From: Mycobacterium numidiamassiliense
Lineage (GTDB): Bacteria; Actinomycetota; Actinomycetes; Mycobacteriales; Mycobacteriaceae
Length of the DNA: 64,000 bases
NCBI RefSeq assembly: GCF_900157365.1
Contig: NZ_FUEZ01000003.1
Coordinates: 1,426,001 to 1,490,000, forward strand
Direction of reading: 5' to 3'
In this document: piece by piece, positions 46,509-55,951 of the stretch
How positions within the stretch are numbered: position 1 is the stretch's first letter
Layout: every line of letters begins with the position of its first letter
Translations under genes and position numbers: made by a program
The notes under the pieces: generated by a model
The model's database searches: none
Seen by the model: only the letters and a program-made list of their open reading frames with translations
What the model was told of the DNA's origin: nothing

Positions 46509-48106
46509 TTCTGGCTACCTCCCGTGACACCACTGCCTCCCGATCCGCCGGGGTTGATAAACGGCGCGGGCAGCTGGTTCCCCGGCCCGGGCGGCGCCGG
46601 CGGGCCCGGCGGTAACCCGGGCGCGAACGCTGAGGGCGGCCCCAGCGGGGCGGCAGGTCCGAGGTTCTCGGTGCGCGCACCCGGCGGTGCCTGGGTCGGC
46701 AGCGGCACCGGGGTGCCCGGAACGCCCGGCGGCGGGTCACCCGGCCGCCCCGCGATCGGAATGCCCGGCGTCGGCGGCAGACCGTCGGGGTTCGGCGGCG
46801 AGGCCGCGATGTCGGGCGGCGCGGGGAAGGCGGCGCCACCGAACGGGCCGATGCTGGCACCGGCGCAGGGCAGCGGGTTCCATGGACGCGGCAGACCTTC
46901 GTCGCCGATGGTGACGTTGCCGCCGGGATTGGCGGGGGTGTAGGAGCAGGGCGATCCGGGTGGGACGGCCGGCCCCGGGTGATCCGGGGTTCCTTCCAGA
47001 ATCTTCGGGGCGGGCGGCGGCGCGCCATTGGGGAACCGGGTGCCGTTGGGGTCGGGCCAGCGGGATTCGGGCAGCCCGGCGCTGCGCCAGAAGTTCTCTG
47101 GGTCGATGCCGCGCTTCTTGAAGGCGGCGTCCACCCAAGGCTGCAGAATCTGATAGAAGGCCAGGTTGTGCAGCACCACTTTGAAGTACGGTCCCGACGC
47201 GATCGCTTCGTTCAGCGACGGCAGGAATCCGCCGACCTCAACCAATCCCTTGGCGATGTCGTCTTTGCGCTTGACCAGCACGTCGCTGACCGTGCGCAGC
47301 TGCTCGAGAACGTGATTCAGGTTCGGGTTGTCGTTGATCAACCCCTTGACCTGCTCGGAGAACGCCGCGATGTTGCCCAGCAGCGCGTTGATCGCCTGGC
47401 CGCGTTCGTTGAAGGCGGCCAGCAGGGTTTTCGCGTTGACCAGCAGGCGATCGACCTGTTCGCTGCGATCACCAAGGATGGTGGCCACCTGGTTGGCCTG
47501 GGCGAGCAGATGCTTGACCTCTTCGTCGCGTTTGCCGATGGTGTCGGAGAACTTCTCGACACCCTCCAGCGCGGCGCTCAGGTGCGGATAGGTCTGGTCG
47601 ATGGTCTGTGACAGCACATGCAGCGACTGCTTGACCTCGTCGATGTTCCAGCCCGACGCCGCCTTGGTCGCGTCGAAGAACGCGTCGTAGATCTGATACG
47701 GCGTGGTGCTCTGCCCCACCGGCAAGGTCGCCCCGGGTTGCAGGGTCTGATTGCCGCGCGCCTCGATCTCGAGGACCTTCTTGCCGAGAATCGTGTCGGT
47801 CTTGATCGCCAGCCGGCTCTCGGTGCCGATGGTGTTGGTACCGATGGAGAACTTCAGCGTGATGTGATCGCCGTCGATGTCGAGGGCTTCTACCTTGCCG
47901 ACGTCCATGCCGGCGATGCGCACCTTGTCACCCGTGTTGATGCCGCCGGAATCGGTGAACTGTCCGTAGTAGGCCGGCTTGGCGAACAGGATCGGGACAC
48001 TGGTGAAGCTCTGCCCGACGCCGATCACGAGCACCGTCACCAGGATGCCCATCAGACCGATGCGCATCCGGTTGGGAGGTTCCAGCGTTCTCATTGTGGC
48101 GTGCAC
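46505..48106 (-). CDS. mce1C: Mce1C subunit of Mce1 lipid importer
   Basis: 533 residues: one TM (RIGLMGILVTVLVIGVGQSF), MCE domain (SGGINTGDKVRIAGMDVGKV), helical needle segment to about 320, and an unusually Pro/Gly-rich tail of about 170 residues (repeats of GPPAPPG type). The tail has little sequence complexity and gives the long Pro-coding shadow frames on the opposite strand. Overlaps mce1D by 4 bases and mce1B by 16. Confidence 0.94.
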   Translation of the reverse strand: MHATMRTLEPPNRMRIGLMGILVTVLVIGVGQSFTSVPILFAKPAYYGQFTDSGGINTGDKVRIAGMDVGKVEALDIDGDHITLKFSIGTNTIGTESRLAIKTDTILGKKVLEIEARGNQTLQPGATLPVGQSTTPYQIYDAFFDATKAASGWNIDEVKQSLHVLSQTIDQTYPHLSAALEGVEKFSDTIGKRDEEVKHLLAQANQVATILGDRSEQVDRLLVNAKTLLAAFNERGQAINALLGNIAAFSEQVKGLINDNPNLNHVLEQLRTVSDVLVKRKDDIAKGLVEVGGFLPSLNEAIASGPYFKVVLHNLAFYQILQPWVDAAFKKRGIDPENFWRSAGLPESRWPDPNGTRFPNGAPPPAPKILEGTPDHPGPAVPPGSPCSYTPANPGGNVTIGDEGLPRPWNPLPCAGASIGPFGGAAFPAPPDIAASPPNPDGLPPTPGIPIAGRPGDPPPGVPGTPVPLPTQAPPGARTENLGPAAPLGPPSAFAPGLPPGPPAPPGPGNQLPAPFINPGGSGGSGVTGGSQN

Positions 48107-49131
48107 CTACCCGTCGGCTGCTGGAACAACCGGACCGTGCGAACCGGCCCGCCGCCCTGCAGCCCGTTGATCTTGAGGGTGACGTCGCAGGCGTAGAAGT
48201 TGACGAAGTCGCCGTAGGACCCGATGGAGCGCCCGATCAGGTTCAGCGCGGTCGGCACCTTCTGGAAGTAGTCGTTGAGCTGGTCACGCTGATCGACGAG
48301 CGGCTGCTGCACCTGATCCAGGTAGTTGAGCGTCTTGTGTATCAGGGTGCGGTCCTCGCCGAGTAGATCGGCCACCGTTCCCGCGGCATTGCTGATGTGT
48401 GCGGTCCCGGCCGCCAGTGGGTCGGCCTTGTTCTTCAACCCGGTGATGAGCACCTCGAGGTTGTTGATGGTCTGATCGAATTGCTCGCGGTGCTTGACCG
48501 TCGTGTCCAGCACGATGTTGAGGTTCTTGATGACCTCGCCGATCGCCTGGTCGCGCTGGCCGATCTGGTTGGTCAGCTGCGCGGTCTGGTCGAGGATGTC
48601 GTTGATGGTGCCGCCTTGCCCCTGGAAGACGGTGACCAGTGCCGTCGCGATGGTGTTGACCTTGTCCGGGTCCAGCGCCCTAAACAGCGGCTTGAAGCCA
48701 CCGATCAACGCGTCGAGGTCCAGCGCGGGCGACGTGTGTGCCAGCGGGATCGCGCCGCCCGGCGGCAGCACCCGGTCGGCGCCCTCACCCTCGCCGCGCT
48801 TGAGCTCCAGGTAGCGGTTGCCGATCAGGTCGAGGTAGCGGATCTGCGCCGTCGTCGACTGATACAGCGGCACCGCGCGGTCGACGGCGAAAGTCACCCG
48901 GGCCCGCTTGCCGGTATCGATCAGCTCAATCGAACTGACCTTGCCGATCTCGACACCGGAGGCGCGGACGAATTGGCCCGGCCGCAGCCCGCTGACGTTG
49001 CTGAATACCGCGGAGTAGGCGTTGGTCCGGTCGAAGCGCATCTGACCGAACACCACGACGATCATCACAGTGAAGAGCAGCAGCACCAACGAGAAGATGC
49101 TGAGTCGAATGATGGTTCCGGTGATTTTCAT
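48091..49131 (-). CDS. mce1B: Mce1B subunit of Mce1 lipid importer
   Basis: 346 residues, the shortest Mce1 subunit and without a Pro-rich tail. TM (LSIFSLVLLLFTVMIVVVFG), MCE domain (SGLRPGQFVRASGVEIGKVS), then amphipathic helices such as NDILDQTAQLTNQIGQRDQA and INNLEVLITGLKNKAD. Overlaps mce1A by 4 bases. Ends in a Cys-containing strand region (FYACDVTLKINGLQ, then RCTPQ). Confidence 0.95.
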   Translation of the reverse strand: MKITGTIIRLSIFSLVLLLFTVMIVVVFGQMRFDRTNAYSAVFSNVSGLRPGQFVRASGVEIGKVSSIELIDTGKRARVTFAVDRAVPLYQSTTAQIRYLDLIGNRYLELKRGEGEGADRVLPPGGAIPLAHTSPALDLDALIGGFKPLFRALDPDKVNTIATALVTVFQGQGGTINDILDQTAQLTNQIGQRDQAIGEVIKNLNIVLDTTVKHREQFDQTINNLEVLITGLKNKADPLAAGTAHISNAAGTVADLLGEDRTLIHKTLNYLDQVQQPLVDQRDQLNDYFQKVPTALNLIGRSIGSYGDFVNFYACDVTLKINGLQGGGPVRTVRLFQQPTGRCTPQ

Positions 49132-50429
49132 GGGTTGATCGTGTTGTCCCCGACTTGGCGGCCCCAGACGTACTCGATCGCGTACGGCGAACCGGTGTCC
49201 AGGTGGTTATACGGCGCGAGGCTGTTGCCGGTGTCCATGACCAGCTCGGGCGCGGGCCACAGATCGTGGGTGATGTGCTGCCAGCACCCTGGCGCACCCC
49301 CGGGACCGCCGCGAGCGTTCACCCGCGGCAGGTTCTCCGGATACGTGTAGGGGTTGGGCGCGCCGCCGACCACCCCGGCGACCCCGCCGACCAGGCTGGC
49401 GATGACGGCAACCGCCGACACCGGGTTGGCGATCAGACCCAACCCGGACAGCGCCTGGGTGTGGGCGTTCAGCGAGTAGCCGTTGCCGGCCAGGAACGAC
49501 GCCGCCTTGGGTTCGATGTCGTGGTAGTTGCGCAGCGTGCAGTAGATCGCCGGGCTGTAGGTGTCCAGCAGCTGGGCCGACGGAACCAGGTCGGCGGCCC
49601 CGCGGGCCAGGTACGGCCCGCCCTTTTCGAAGATCTCGGCGCCGGTGTTGCCGAACCCTGCCGCCGACAACAGCGCCTGGTCCAGGTCCTTTTGCTGCTG
49701 GTTGACCGTGCGGGCGGTGACGACGGCGTTGTTGAGGAATTCGACCAGGTCGGGCGCGGCATTCGCGTAGGTATCGCCCAGACCGGCCAGCTGCTGGATG
49801 TCGTGACGGATCTGCGGCATCTGCGGGTTGACGTCGTCCAGGATCGCGTTGGCGTTGACCACCGACTGGCCGAACTTGTCGCCCAGCCCGGCCAGCGATT
49901 GCGCGGCCGCGCTCAGCGTCAGGTTCAGCTTGACCGGATCCACCTTCTCCGAGATCGAGGTGATGGTCTGGAACAACGTGTTGATTTCCGTGGTCACCGA
50001 TCTCGCGTCGATCACGGTCTGCGCCGAAAGCTTTTGCGACGACGGGTTAGTCGGCGTGGTCAGCGAGACGTACTTGCCGCCGAAGACGGTGGTCGCCTTG
50101 ATATCGGCGTTCACGTTGACGGGGATCAGAGACAGGTACCGCGGGTACACGTCCAAGGTGAATTTGGCCGCCGGTTTGCCGTCGCGCGAGGTCTCCGCGA
50201 TGTTGGCGACCCGGCCGATCTCCACCCCGTTGTAGGTGACCTTCGAGCCAGGGTCCATCACCAGCCCGGCGCGCGACGCGTACATGGTCAGCTTGGTCTT
50301 CGGCGTGAAGTCGCCGCGGAACTGCCCGTAGACCAAGACGAAGATCACCGCGGCGATGGCCAGCAATCCGACGGCCGCCAACTTGTACGGCGGGTTCCGC
50401 GCCTTGTTCGTCTTGATCGGCTTGGGCAT
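49128..50429 (-). CDS. mce1A: Mce1A subunit of Mce1 lipid importer
   Basis: 433 residues; I recall 454 for the M. tuberculosis protein. TM (YKLAAVGLLAIAAVIFVLVY), MCE domain with AGLVMDPGSKVTYNGVEIGR, helical region (LFQTITSISEKVDPVKLNLT), and a C-terminal domain with two Cys (YCTLRNYHD, GCWQHIT). Mce1A was the original mammalian-cell-entry protein; current work treats the hexamer as a fatty/mycolic acid importer. It follows yrbE1B by 5 bases. Confidence 0.95.
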   Translation of the reverse strand: MPKPIKTNKARNPPYKLAAVGLLAIAAVIFVLVYGQFRGDFTPKTKLTMYASRAGLVMDPGSKVTYNGVEIGRVANIAETSRDGKPAAKFTLDVYPRYLSLIPVNVNADIKATTVFGGKYVSLTTPTNPSSQKLSAQTVIDARSVTTEINTLFQTITSISEKVDPVKLNLTLSAAAQSLAGLGDKFGQSVVNANAILDDVNPQMPQIRHDIQQLAGLGDTYANAAPDLVEFLNNAVVTARTVNQQQKDLDQALLSAAGFGNTGAEIFEKGGPYLARGAADLVPSAQLLDTYSPAIYCTLRNYHDIEPKAASFLAGNGYSLNAHTQALSGLGLIANPVSAVAVIASLVGGVAGVVGGAPNPYTYPENLPRVNARGGPGGAPGCWQHITHDLWPAPELVMDTGNSLAPYNHLDTGSPYAIEYVWGRQVGDNTINP

Positions 50430-50434
50430 GGCGG

Positions 50435-51304
50435 CTAAACCGTCAGCGCGAAGTTGGGGTTGACGCCGTAGAGCGCCAACGCGGCGGACAACACCACGAC
50501 CTGGACCGAGACCAGCGAGAAGCGCATCGACCGACCGACGCCCTCACCGACGCCGACGGGCCCGCCGCCGGCGTTGTAGCCGTAATAGCAGTGCGTGATC
50601 ATCACGACCCCGGTGATGATGATCGCCTCCAGAAATGACCAGAACACGTCATCGGGGCGTAGGAAGGTTCGGAAGTAGTGCTCGTAGGTGCCGTTGGACT
50701 GCCCGTAGAGCACTGTCGTGGTGATCTGTGGCGACAGGAAGCACATGATCATCGCCATTGCGTAAATCGGGATGATGACGACGAGCCCGGCCATGACCCG
50801 GGTGGTCGCCAGGAACGAGATCGACTTGATGCCCATCACTTCCAGGGCGTCGATCTCCTCGCTGATCCGCATCGCGCCCAGCTCTGCGGTGGCGCCGGCG
50901 CCGACCGTGGCGGCCATCGCGATTCCCGTGACGACCGGCGCGGCGATACGCACATTGATCAGCGCGGCAAAGAATCCGGTGAACGCCTCGACGCCGATGT
51001 TTCCCAGGGACGCGAACCCCTGGATGGCGACGAGCGAGCTACCGGACAACGTGACGAAACCGACGATCGCCACCGTCCCGCCGACCACGGCCATGGCGCC
51101 GGTGCCCATGCCGATCTGGGCGATCAGCCGCAACGTCTCCTTGCGGTAGTTACGCAGCGCGTGCGGCACCTGGCCGATGCAGACCATGGCGAACCAGCCC
51201 ATCCGGCCGAGATCATCCAGCCCGCGGCCGGCGGCACCGCCGTAGCGGTTGAAGTTTTCGGTTGCCCGCGGGAACCGGGCTCGCAAGACGGCAGCGGTCG
51301 ACAT
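50435..51304 (-). CDS. yrbE1B: Mce1 permease subunit YrbE1B (MlaE family)
   Basis: 289 residues, MlaE-type permease with about five TMs. The conserved loop for the ATPase is IGMGTGAMAVVGGTVAIVGF and the coupling region GAMRISEEIDALEVMGIKSI, in which EEIDAL-x-MGI is the MlaE hallmark. It pairs with YrbE1A in the inner membrane under the Mce hexamer. The ATPase MceG is not encoded in this window. ATG 51304; yrbE1A stops at 51306, a 1-base gap. Confidence 0.95.
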   Translation of the reverse strand: MSTAAVLRARFPRATENFNRYGGAAGRGLDDLGRMGWFAMVCIGQVPHALRNYRKETLRLIAQIGMGTGAMAVVGGTVAIVGFVTLSGSSLVAIQGFASLGNIGVEAFTGFFAALINVRIAAPVVTGIAMAATVGAGATAELGAMRISEEIDALEVMGIKSISFLATTRVMAGLVVIIPIYAMAMIMCFLSPQITTTVLYGQSNGTYEHYFRTFLRPDDVFWSFLEAIIITGVVMITHCYYGYNAGGGPVGVGEGVGRSMRFSLVSVQVVVLSAALALYGVNPNFALTV

Positions 51305-51305
51305 G

Positions 51306-52109
51306 TCAGTGCCCCGTTCCGAAGCGCACGCCGATGGTGGTCAGGATGACGTTGACCGCGTACAGGGCGACCACGCACAGCACCACGGTCTCGTTGACGG
51401 CGGTGCCCAGTCCCTTGGAGCCACCGCTGACGGTCAGGCCGCGGTAGCAGCCGACCAGCCCGGCGATCAGGCCGAAGATTGCCGCCTTGACGGTGGCGAT
51501 GACGACCTCGGGCAGGCCGGTGATGGTGGTCAGGGTGGCCAGGTAGGCCCCGCCCGATACGTTCTGCAGGTACACCCCGAACAGGTAGCCGCCGACCAGG
51601 CCGACGGTGATGACCAAGCCGTTGAGCAGCGTTGCGACCAGAGTCGCGGCGACCACCCTGGGCACTACCAGGCGGTGAATCGGGTCGATGCCGAGCACCT
51701 CCATCGCGTCGATTTCCTCGCGGATGGTGCGCGCACCCAGGTCCGCGCAGATCGCCGTGGAGCCGGCGCCGGCCACCACCAGCACCGTGGTCAGCGGGCC
51801 GAGCTGGGTGACCGCGCCGATCGCCGCGCCGGCACCGGACAGGTCAGCCGCGCCGAACTGGGCCAGCAGCACGTTGAGCGTGAAGATAAGGAGAACCGTC
51901 AGCGGTATCGAAACCATGATGGTCGGCAGAAACGCCACCTTCATGATGAACCAGCACTGCAGGATGAATTCGCGCCATTGGAACGGCCAGCGGAACAGTG
52001 CCTTCCCGGTCAGCACGCACATCCGGAAGAAGCCACCGATGAGGGTCAGCGGAGTCCGTACCTGGTCGCGCAGGTAGCCCACCAAATGTGGACCTGTCGA
52101 CGCCGTCAC
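51306..52109 (-). CDS. yrbE1A: Mce1 permease subunit YrbE1A (MlaE family)
   Basis: 267 residues from GTG 52109, chosen for the GAGGGG upstream and for agreement with the M. tuberculosis N-terminus; a start at 52148 would add 13 Arg/Gly-rich residues. The MlaE hallmark is LGARTIREEIDAMEVLGIDP. A conserved amphipathic stretch is FFRMCVLTGKALFRWPFQWR. With YrbE1B it forms the transport channel in the inner membrane. The intergenic gap to fadD5 is 247 bases. Confidence 0.94.
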   Translation of the reverse strand: MTASTGPHLVGYLRDQVRTPLTLIGGFFRMCVLTGKALFRWPFQWREFILQCWFIMKVAFLPTIMVSIPLTVLLIFTLNVLLAQFGAADLSGAGAAIGAVTQLGPLTTVLVVAGAGSTAICADLGARTIREEIDAMEVLGIDPIHRLVVPRVVAATLVATLLNGLVITVGLVGGYLFGVYLQNVSGGAYLATLTTITGLPEVVIATVKAAIFGLIAGLVGCYRGLTVSGGSKGLGTAVNETVVLCVVALYAVNVILTTIGVRFGTGH

Positions 52110-52356
52110 CCGTGCCCCCTCACGCCAGCCCCGCGTGCCTCCCAGCACCGCGGCGGATCCTGTCGCACGCCTCTTCCCTCCGCCGCATCGCGGCCGAGGG
52201 TTCCCCCATCTCGCCCGGAATCCATAGGTGTGACCATCGGCTCCCTACTGGCAAGTAGTAACGGAGACCACAGGAATGTACCCGATGGCCAAGCACGTGT
52301 GAACCGCAGATGCACAATTAACCCTTCGTCAACAGCTGGCAAACGTTACAGGCCCC
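52110..52356. other. intergenic gap between fadD5 and yrbE1A
   Basis: 247 bases within the mce1 operon with no supported gene and no strong promoter or hairpin recognised. An internal promoter for yrbE1A is possible. Confidence 0.5.
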
Positions 52357-54015
52357 TCAGCCCTCCTCTTTCTTTGTGAAATCCCCTGATAATGAATTAT
52401 TTTCGGCATCAGCTGGGGATCCGTAGCGAACCCGTAGTTCGGTCTTGAGTACCTTGCCCGCGGGGTTTCGGGGCAATGCGTCGACGATCTCGAGTGCCTT
52501 GGGGTGCTTGTAGCGCGCGAGCCGTTCGGTCAGGAATTCGCCCAGATCATCCAGCCGCAGCCCCGCGTCGGCGACGGCGGCAACCGCGATCGGCACCTCG
52601 CCCCATTTCTCGTGTGAGCGTCCGATGACGGCGACTTCGACGATGCCGGGGTGGCCGGCGAGAACGTTTTCGACCTCCGCGCAGTAGATGTTCTCACCGC
52701 CGGAGATGATCATGTCCTTCTTGCGGTCGACGACCCAGACATAGCCTTCGTCGTCCATCCGGACGAGGTCGCCCGAATGGAACCAGCCACCGGCGAATGC
52801 CTCGGCCGTGGCGGCCGGGTTGTTCCAGTAGCCGTTCATCAGCGTCGGGGCCCGGTAGACGATCTCGCCGACCTCACCGAGGGGCACGTCGTTCATGTTT
52901 TCGTCGACCACGCGGGCCGCGACCGTCGGGATCACCTTGCCCACCGACCCACGCTTCCGGATGGCGTCGTCACCGAGCAGCATGCAGGTGACCGGCGACA
53001 TCTCCGTCTGGCCGAACGCGGCCAATATCTGGGTCCCGGGGAACGTCTCCGACATCTCCCGCAGCAGCGCGTCCGGCGCCGGCGCCGCCCCCCACGACAT
53101 GATCCGCAGCCGCAGATCGCGCGGCCTCGCTTGCTGCTCGGCGCAGACCGCCTGCCACTGGGCCGGCACCAGGAAGATTCCGGTGACCTTCTCCGCCGCC
53201 AGGACGTCGAGCAGTTGGCCGGGCTCGAATGCGCCGAGCGGGTAGATCACCGTGGGCAGGCCCAGCAGCAGGCCTCCCAGCAGGTTGCCGACCCCGGCGA
53301 TGTGGAAGAGCGGGACCCCGATGAAGCCGACGTCGTTGTTGATGTCGGCGCCGTTGGTGTAGAGCCCGGTCATCGTCTGCCCGGTCAGGTTGGTGTGGGT
53401 CAGCACCGCGCCCTTGGGGCGGCCGGTGGTGCCCGAGGTGTACATAATCAGCGCGGGCGAATCGTTCGGCACGTCGGCGGGCTGGACCGGGTCACCCGGT
53501 TCATCGATCAGGTCGTCGTAGCCGAGCACGCGGTCGTCGGACGAGCCGCCGGCCACCACGATCGTGGCCATCAGGGACTTGATCTCACGCACCCCGACCG
53601 CGACCGGCGCCAGCACCTGTTCGGTGATCATCACCCGCGCTTCGCAGTCATCGACCAGCAGGGCGATCTCCGCCGGGGTGAGCCGGAAGTTCAGCGGCAC
53701 CGCGATCGCCCCGAGCATGCTGGTGGCCAGCATCGACTCGATGAACTCGGTGCGGTTCAGCATGAGGACCATGACCCGGTCCCCAAAGCCGACCCCTCGA
53801 CGGCTCAGGGCCCCGGCCAAAGCGGTGACCCGGCGCTGCAGCTCGGCCCATGTCACCGTGCGGCCGGTGAACCTCAGCGCCGTCGCTTGCGGCTGCATCA
53901 GTGCGTGCCGCTCGAGCTGGTTGACCCAGTTCTGCCGCCGGGCCAGGTATGGCTGCTCCTTAGCAGGCGATCCCTGTGCTGCCTGAGGCAGGTGGCTGGC
54001 AAGTTGTGCGGTCAA
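52357..54015 (-). CDS. fadD5: fatty-acid-CoA/AMP ligase FadD5
   Basis: 552 residues from TTG 54015 (MTAQLASHL as read from the codon), matching the M. tuberculosis N-terminus; GGAAGG lies six bases upstream. A GTG at 54033 is the alternative. The adenylate-forming core shows [14 protein letters not shown] (P-loop), [11 protein letters not shown], and the hinge [20 protein letters not shown] with [15 protein letters not shown]. The catalytic Lys lies in NPAGKVLK near the C-terminus. FadD5 activates acids brought in by Mce1, including those recycled from mycolates. It is the first gene of the mce1 operon, controlled by Mce1R at 54071-54096. Confidence 0.94.
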   Translation of the reverse strand: MTAQLASHLPQAAQGSPAKEQPYLARRQNWVNQLERHALMQPQATALRFTGRTVTWAELQRRVTALAGALSRRGVGFGDRVMVLMLNRTEFIESMLATSMLGAIAVPLNFRLTPAEIALLVDDCEARVMITEQVLAPVAVGVREIKSLMATIVVAGGSSDDRVLGYDDLIDEPGDPVQPADVPNDSPALIMYTSGTTGRPKGAVLTHTNLTGQTMTGLYTNGADINNDVGFIGVPLFHIAGVGNLLGGLLLGLPTVIYPLGAFEPGQLLDVLAAEKVTGIFLVPAQWQAVCAEQQARPRDLRLRIMSWGAAPAPDALLREMSETFPGTQILAAFGQTEMSPVTCMLLGDDAIRKRGSVGKVIPTVAARVVDENMNDVPLGEVGEIVYRAPTLMNGYWNNPAATAEAFAGGWFHSGDLVRMDDEGYVWVVDRKKDMIISGGENIYCAEVENVLAGHPGIVEVAVIGRSHEKWGEVPIAVAAVADAGLRLDDLGEFLTERLARYKHPKALEIVDALPRNPAGKVLKTELRVRYGSPADAENNSLSGDFTKKEEG

Positions 54016-54070
54016 GTAATGCCTTCCCTTCACTTACGCACCGCTTGCGACAGGTTGATATTTGATAAAA

Positions 54071-54096
54071 CATAGTGTTGTGTGGGTCACACTATG
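54071..54096. promoter_or_regulatory. Mce1R operator candidate, perfect inverted repeat
   Basis: CATAGTGT, 10-base spacer, ACACTATG, with exact 8-base arms. It lies 56 bases upstream of the fadD5 start and 68 upstream of mce1R, in an AT-rich divergent region. Symmetry and position fit a GntR/FadR-type operator. Confidence 0.7.
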
Positions 54097-54163
54097 GCCT
54101 GATTGCCCTGATGACAAGCCCCGATGAGGCCCCTAGATTCCTGGCAAAACCCTGGGAGCTCGC

Positions 54164-54859
54164 GTGAAAGCACCACCGATTGAGCGGCTGCTCAGCAGGG
54201 GGCGCCCGTTGCGCCGAGCGCAGCTGTCCGACGAGGTTGCGGGCCACCTGCGGGCGGTGATCATGTCGGGGTCGTTGCGTCCGGGCACGTTCATTCGCCT
54301 CGACGAGACCGCCGCCCAACTCGGGGTCAGCGTGACACCCGTGCGCGAGGCGCTACTGAAGCTTCGTGGCGAGGGCATGGTGCAGCTGGAGCCGCATCGC
54401 GGCCATGTGGTGCTGCCGCTGACGGCCCAGGACATCGACGACATTTTCTGGCTGCAGGCGACCATCGCCCGGAAGCTTGCCGCGGCGGCGACCGACCAGA
54501 TCACCGACGCCGAGATCGACGAACTCGAACGCATCAACAACATGCTGGCGGCGGCCGTCGGCACCAGTGATCCCGAGACCGTCTCGGGGATCGAGTTTGC
54601 GTTTCACCGCGTCTTCAACCAGGCCAGCGGCCGAATCAAATTGGCCTGGTTCCTGCTCAACGCCGCGCGCTACATGCCGGTGCTGGTGTACGCCGCCGAC
54701 CCGCAATGGGGCATCGCCGCCGTCGAGAACCACAGTCTGACAATCGCCGCGCTGCGCCGGCGCGACACAGCCGCCGTGATCGAGCGCACCGTCTGGCAAT
54801 TCACCGACGCGGCACGGCGGCTGATCGAAATGCGGGATCGGGCGGGGATTCTGGGCTGA
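54164..54859 (+). CDS. mce1R: mce1 operon repressor Mce1R (GntR/FadR subfamily)
   Basis: 231 residues from GTG 54164. The winged helix spans about residues 20-85, with AQLSDEVAGHLRAVIMSGSL and LGVSVTPVREALLKLRGEGM, the GntR signature. The FCD effector domain follows, with DIFWLQATIARKLAAAAT and metal/ligand His in EFAFHRVFNQ and ENHSLTIAAL. In M. tuberculosis Rv0165c represses the mce1 operon. It is divergent from fadD5 and the inverted repeat between them is its likely site. Confidence 0.94.
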   Translation: MKAPPIERLLSRGRPLRRAQLSDEVAGHLRAVIMSGSLRPGTFIRLDETAAQLGVSVTPVREALLKLRGEGMVQLEPHRGHVVLPLTAQDIDDIFWLQATIARKLAAAATDQITDAEIDELERINNMLAAAVGTSDPETVSGIEFAFHRVFNQASGRIKLAWFLLNAARYMPVLVYAADPQWGIAAVENHSLTIAALRRRDTAAVIERTVWQFTDAARRLIEMRDRAGILG

Positions 54860-54871
54860 GCGGCGGGCTCG

Positions 54872-55312
54872 CTAGTTGGCGGCCAGCTGTTCGGCCCGCT
54901 GCTTGAGGTTTTCCGCGAGGTGCTCCAGCACGTTGCCGAGCATCGACTTGACCATGGGCGCGGGGATGGGCATGGACGTCTCGACGTCGACATCCACCGT
55001 CAGCAGGCTGGAGGCCCCCACCTCCACCACGCTGAACAGTTGGTCCTGCTTCTTGAACAACTCGCCCTGCTGCATGACGGTCTGAATCTGGTTGGGGCCC
55101 GGGTAATACACGGCCTGTATGTAGGTGCCCTCGAATCCCTGGTAGACGGCGTCCAGGCGGAGCTGGCTGGGGCGCCCGTCGTCGTAGCGAGCAAGCACCC
55201 AGCAGCCCTTGACCCCTTCGCTCCACTCCGGGTACCGCTCGAAGTCCGAGACGATGGCCATGATCGCGGCGGCGTCCGCATCGACATCGACGGTCTTGCT
55301 CAACACAGGCAT
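54872..55312 (-). CDS. SRPBCC/polyketide-cyclase-like protein, Rv0164 homologue
   Basis: 146 residues from ATG 55312 (MPVLSKTVDV). START-type fold: a first strand and helix AIMAIVSDFERYPEWSEGVK, the cavity strands GCWVLARYDDGR and AVYQGFEGTYIQAVYYP, and the C-terminal helix MLGNVLEHLAENLKQRAEQ. Such proteins bind a hydrophobic ligand. Rv0164 is known as the TB18.5 antigen. A longer in-frame start (55702) is unsupported. It converges with mce1R at a 12-base gap. Confidence 0.9.
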   Translation of the reverse strand: MPVLSKTVDVDADAAAIMAIVSDFERYPEWSEGVKGCWVLARYDDGRPSQLRLDAVYQGFEGTYIQAVYYPGPNQIQTVMQQGELFKKQDQLFSVVEVGASSLLTVDVDVETSMPIPAPMVKSMLGNVLEHLAENLKQRAEQLAAN

Positions 55313-55371
55313 GGGCGAAGCATAACCGGATGCGCGAAAGCGCCCGCCCGGGGCGGCATCTCGGCTCGGGG

Positions 55372-55860
55372 CTATTCCGCGTCCGCGACCGAGGCCGTCG
55401 ACAGCAGTGCACGGATGGCGTCGGGAATCGGCACCGGCTTGCGGCTGAGCCGGTCGACGTAGACGTGCACCCAATGCCCCAGCGCGGTGATGGGCTGAGC
55501 CTGTTCTTCCTCGTCGCCCGCCGTGGTTCCGAACACGCCGAGACGGTAAGTGACGCTGGTGCGGCCCAACCGGGTCACCGCGAGGCCGACGACGAGGCCT
55601 TGCGGGAAATGCAGTTCGGAGAAGTAGCGGCAACCCGATTCGGCGACGATGCCGAGCGCGGGCGTCGCCATCGGGTCGAGCCCGGTGGTGGTGTTGATCC
55701 ACGCGTTGATCGCGGTATCGAACAGCTGGTAGTAGACCGCGTTGTTGAGGTGGCCGAACATGTCGTTGTCAGCCCATCGGGTGCCCACCGGCCACCACAC
55801 CGGGAAGTCACTGCTGGTGAGCCGATCTGGTGTCGGCGGGACCGACGGCGTGGACGCCAT
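55372..55860 (-). CDS. hotdog-fold thioesterase (4HBT type), Rv0163 homologue
   Basis: 162 residues. The active-site helix is RWADNDMFGHLNNAVYYQLF, with Asp and the GHLNN motif of 4-hydroxybenzoyl-CoA-type thioesterases. Strands such as SGCRYFSELHFP and VGLAVTRLGRTSVTYRLGVF follow. The protein probably hydrolyses an acyl-CoA. In M. tuberculosis it sits next to Rv0162c/Rv0161; here a different set of genes lies beyond it, so this marks the end of the conserved backbone. Confidence 0.9.
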   Translation of the reverse strand: MASTPSVPPTPDRLTSSDFPVWWPVGTRWADNDMFGHLNNAVYYQLFDTAINAWINTTTGLDPMATPALGIVAESGCRYFSELHFPQGLVVGLAVTRLGRTSVTYRLGVFGTTAGDEEEQAQPITALGHWVHVYVDRLSRKPVPIPDAIRALLSTASVADAE

Positions 55861-55951
55861 AAGAGGTATTGCAGCACGGGTGGCGTCGCGGGCGCGTCAC
55901 TGGATCGAATCGGCTGGTCCGCATCGCGGCTGAAGGCGGTGCGTGCGGCGA

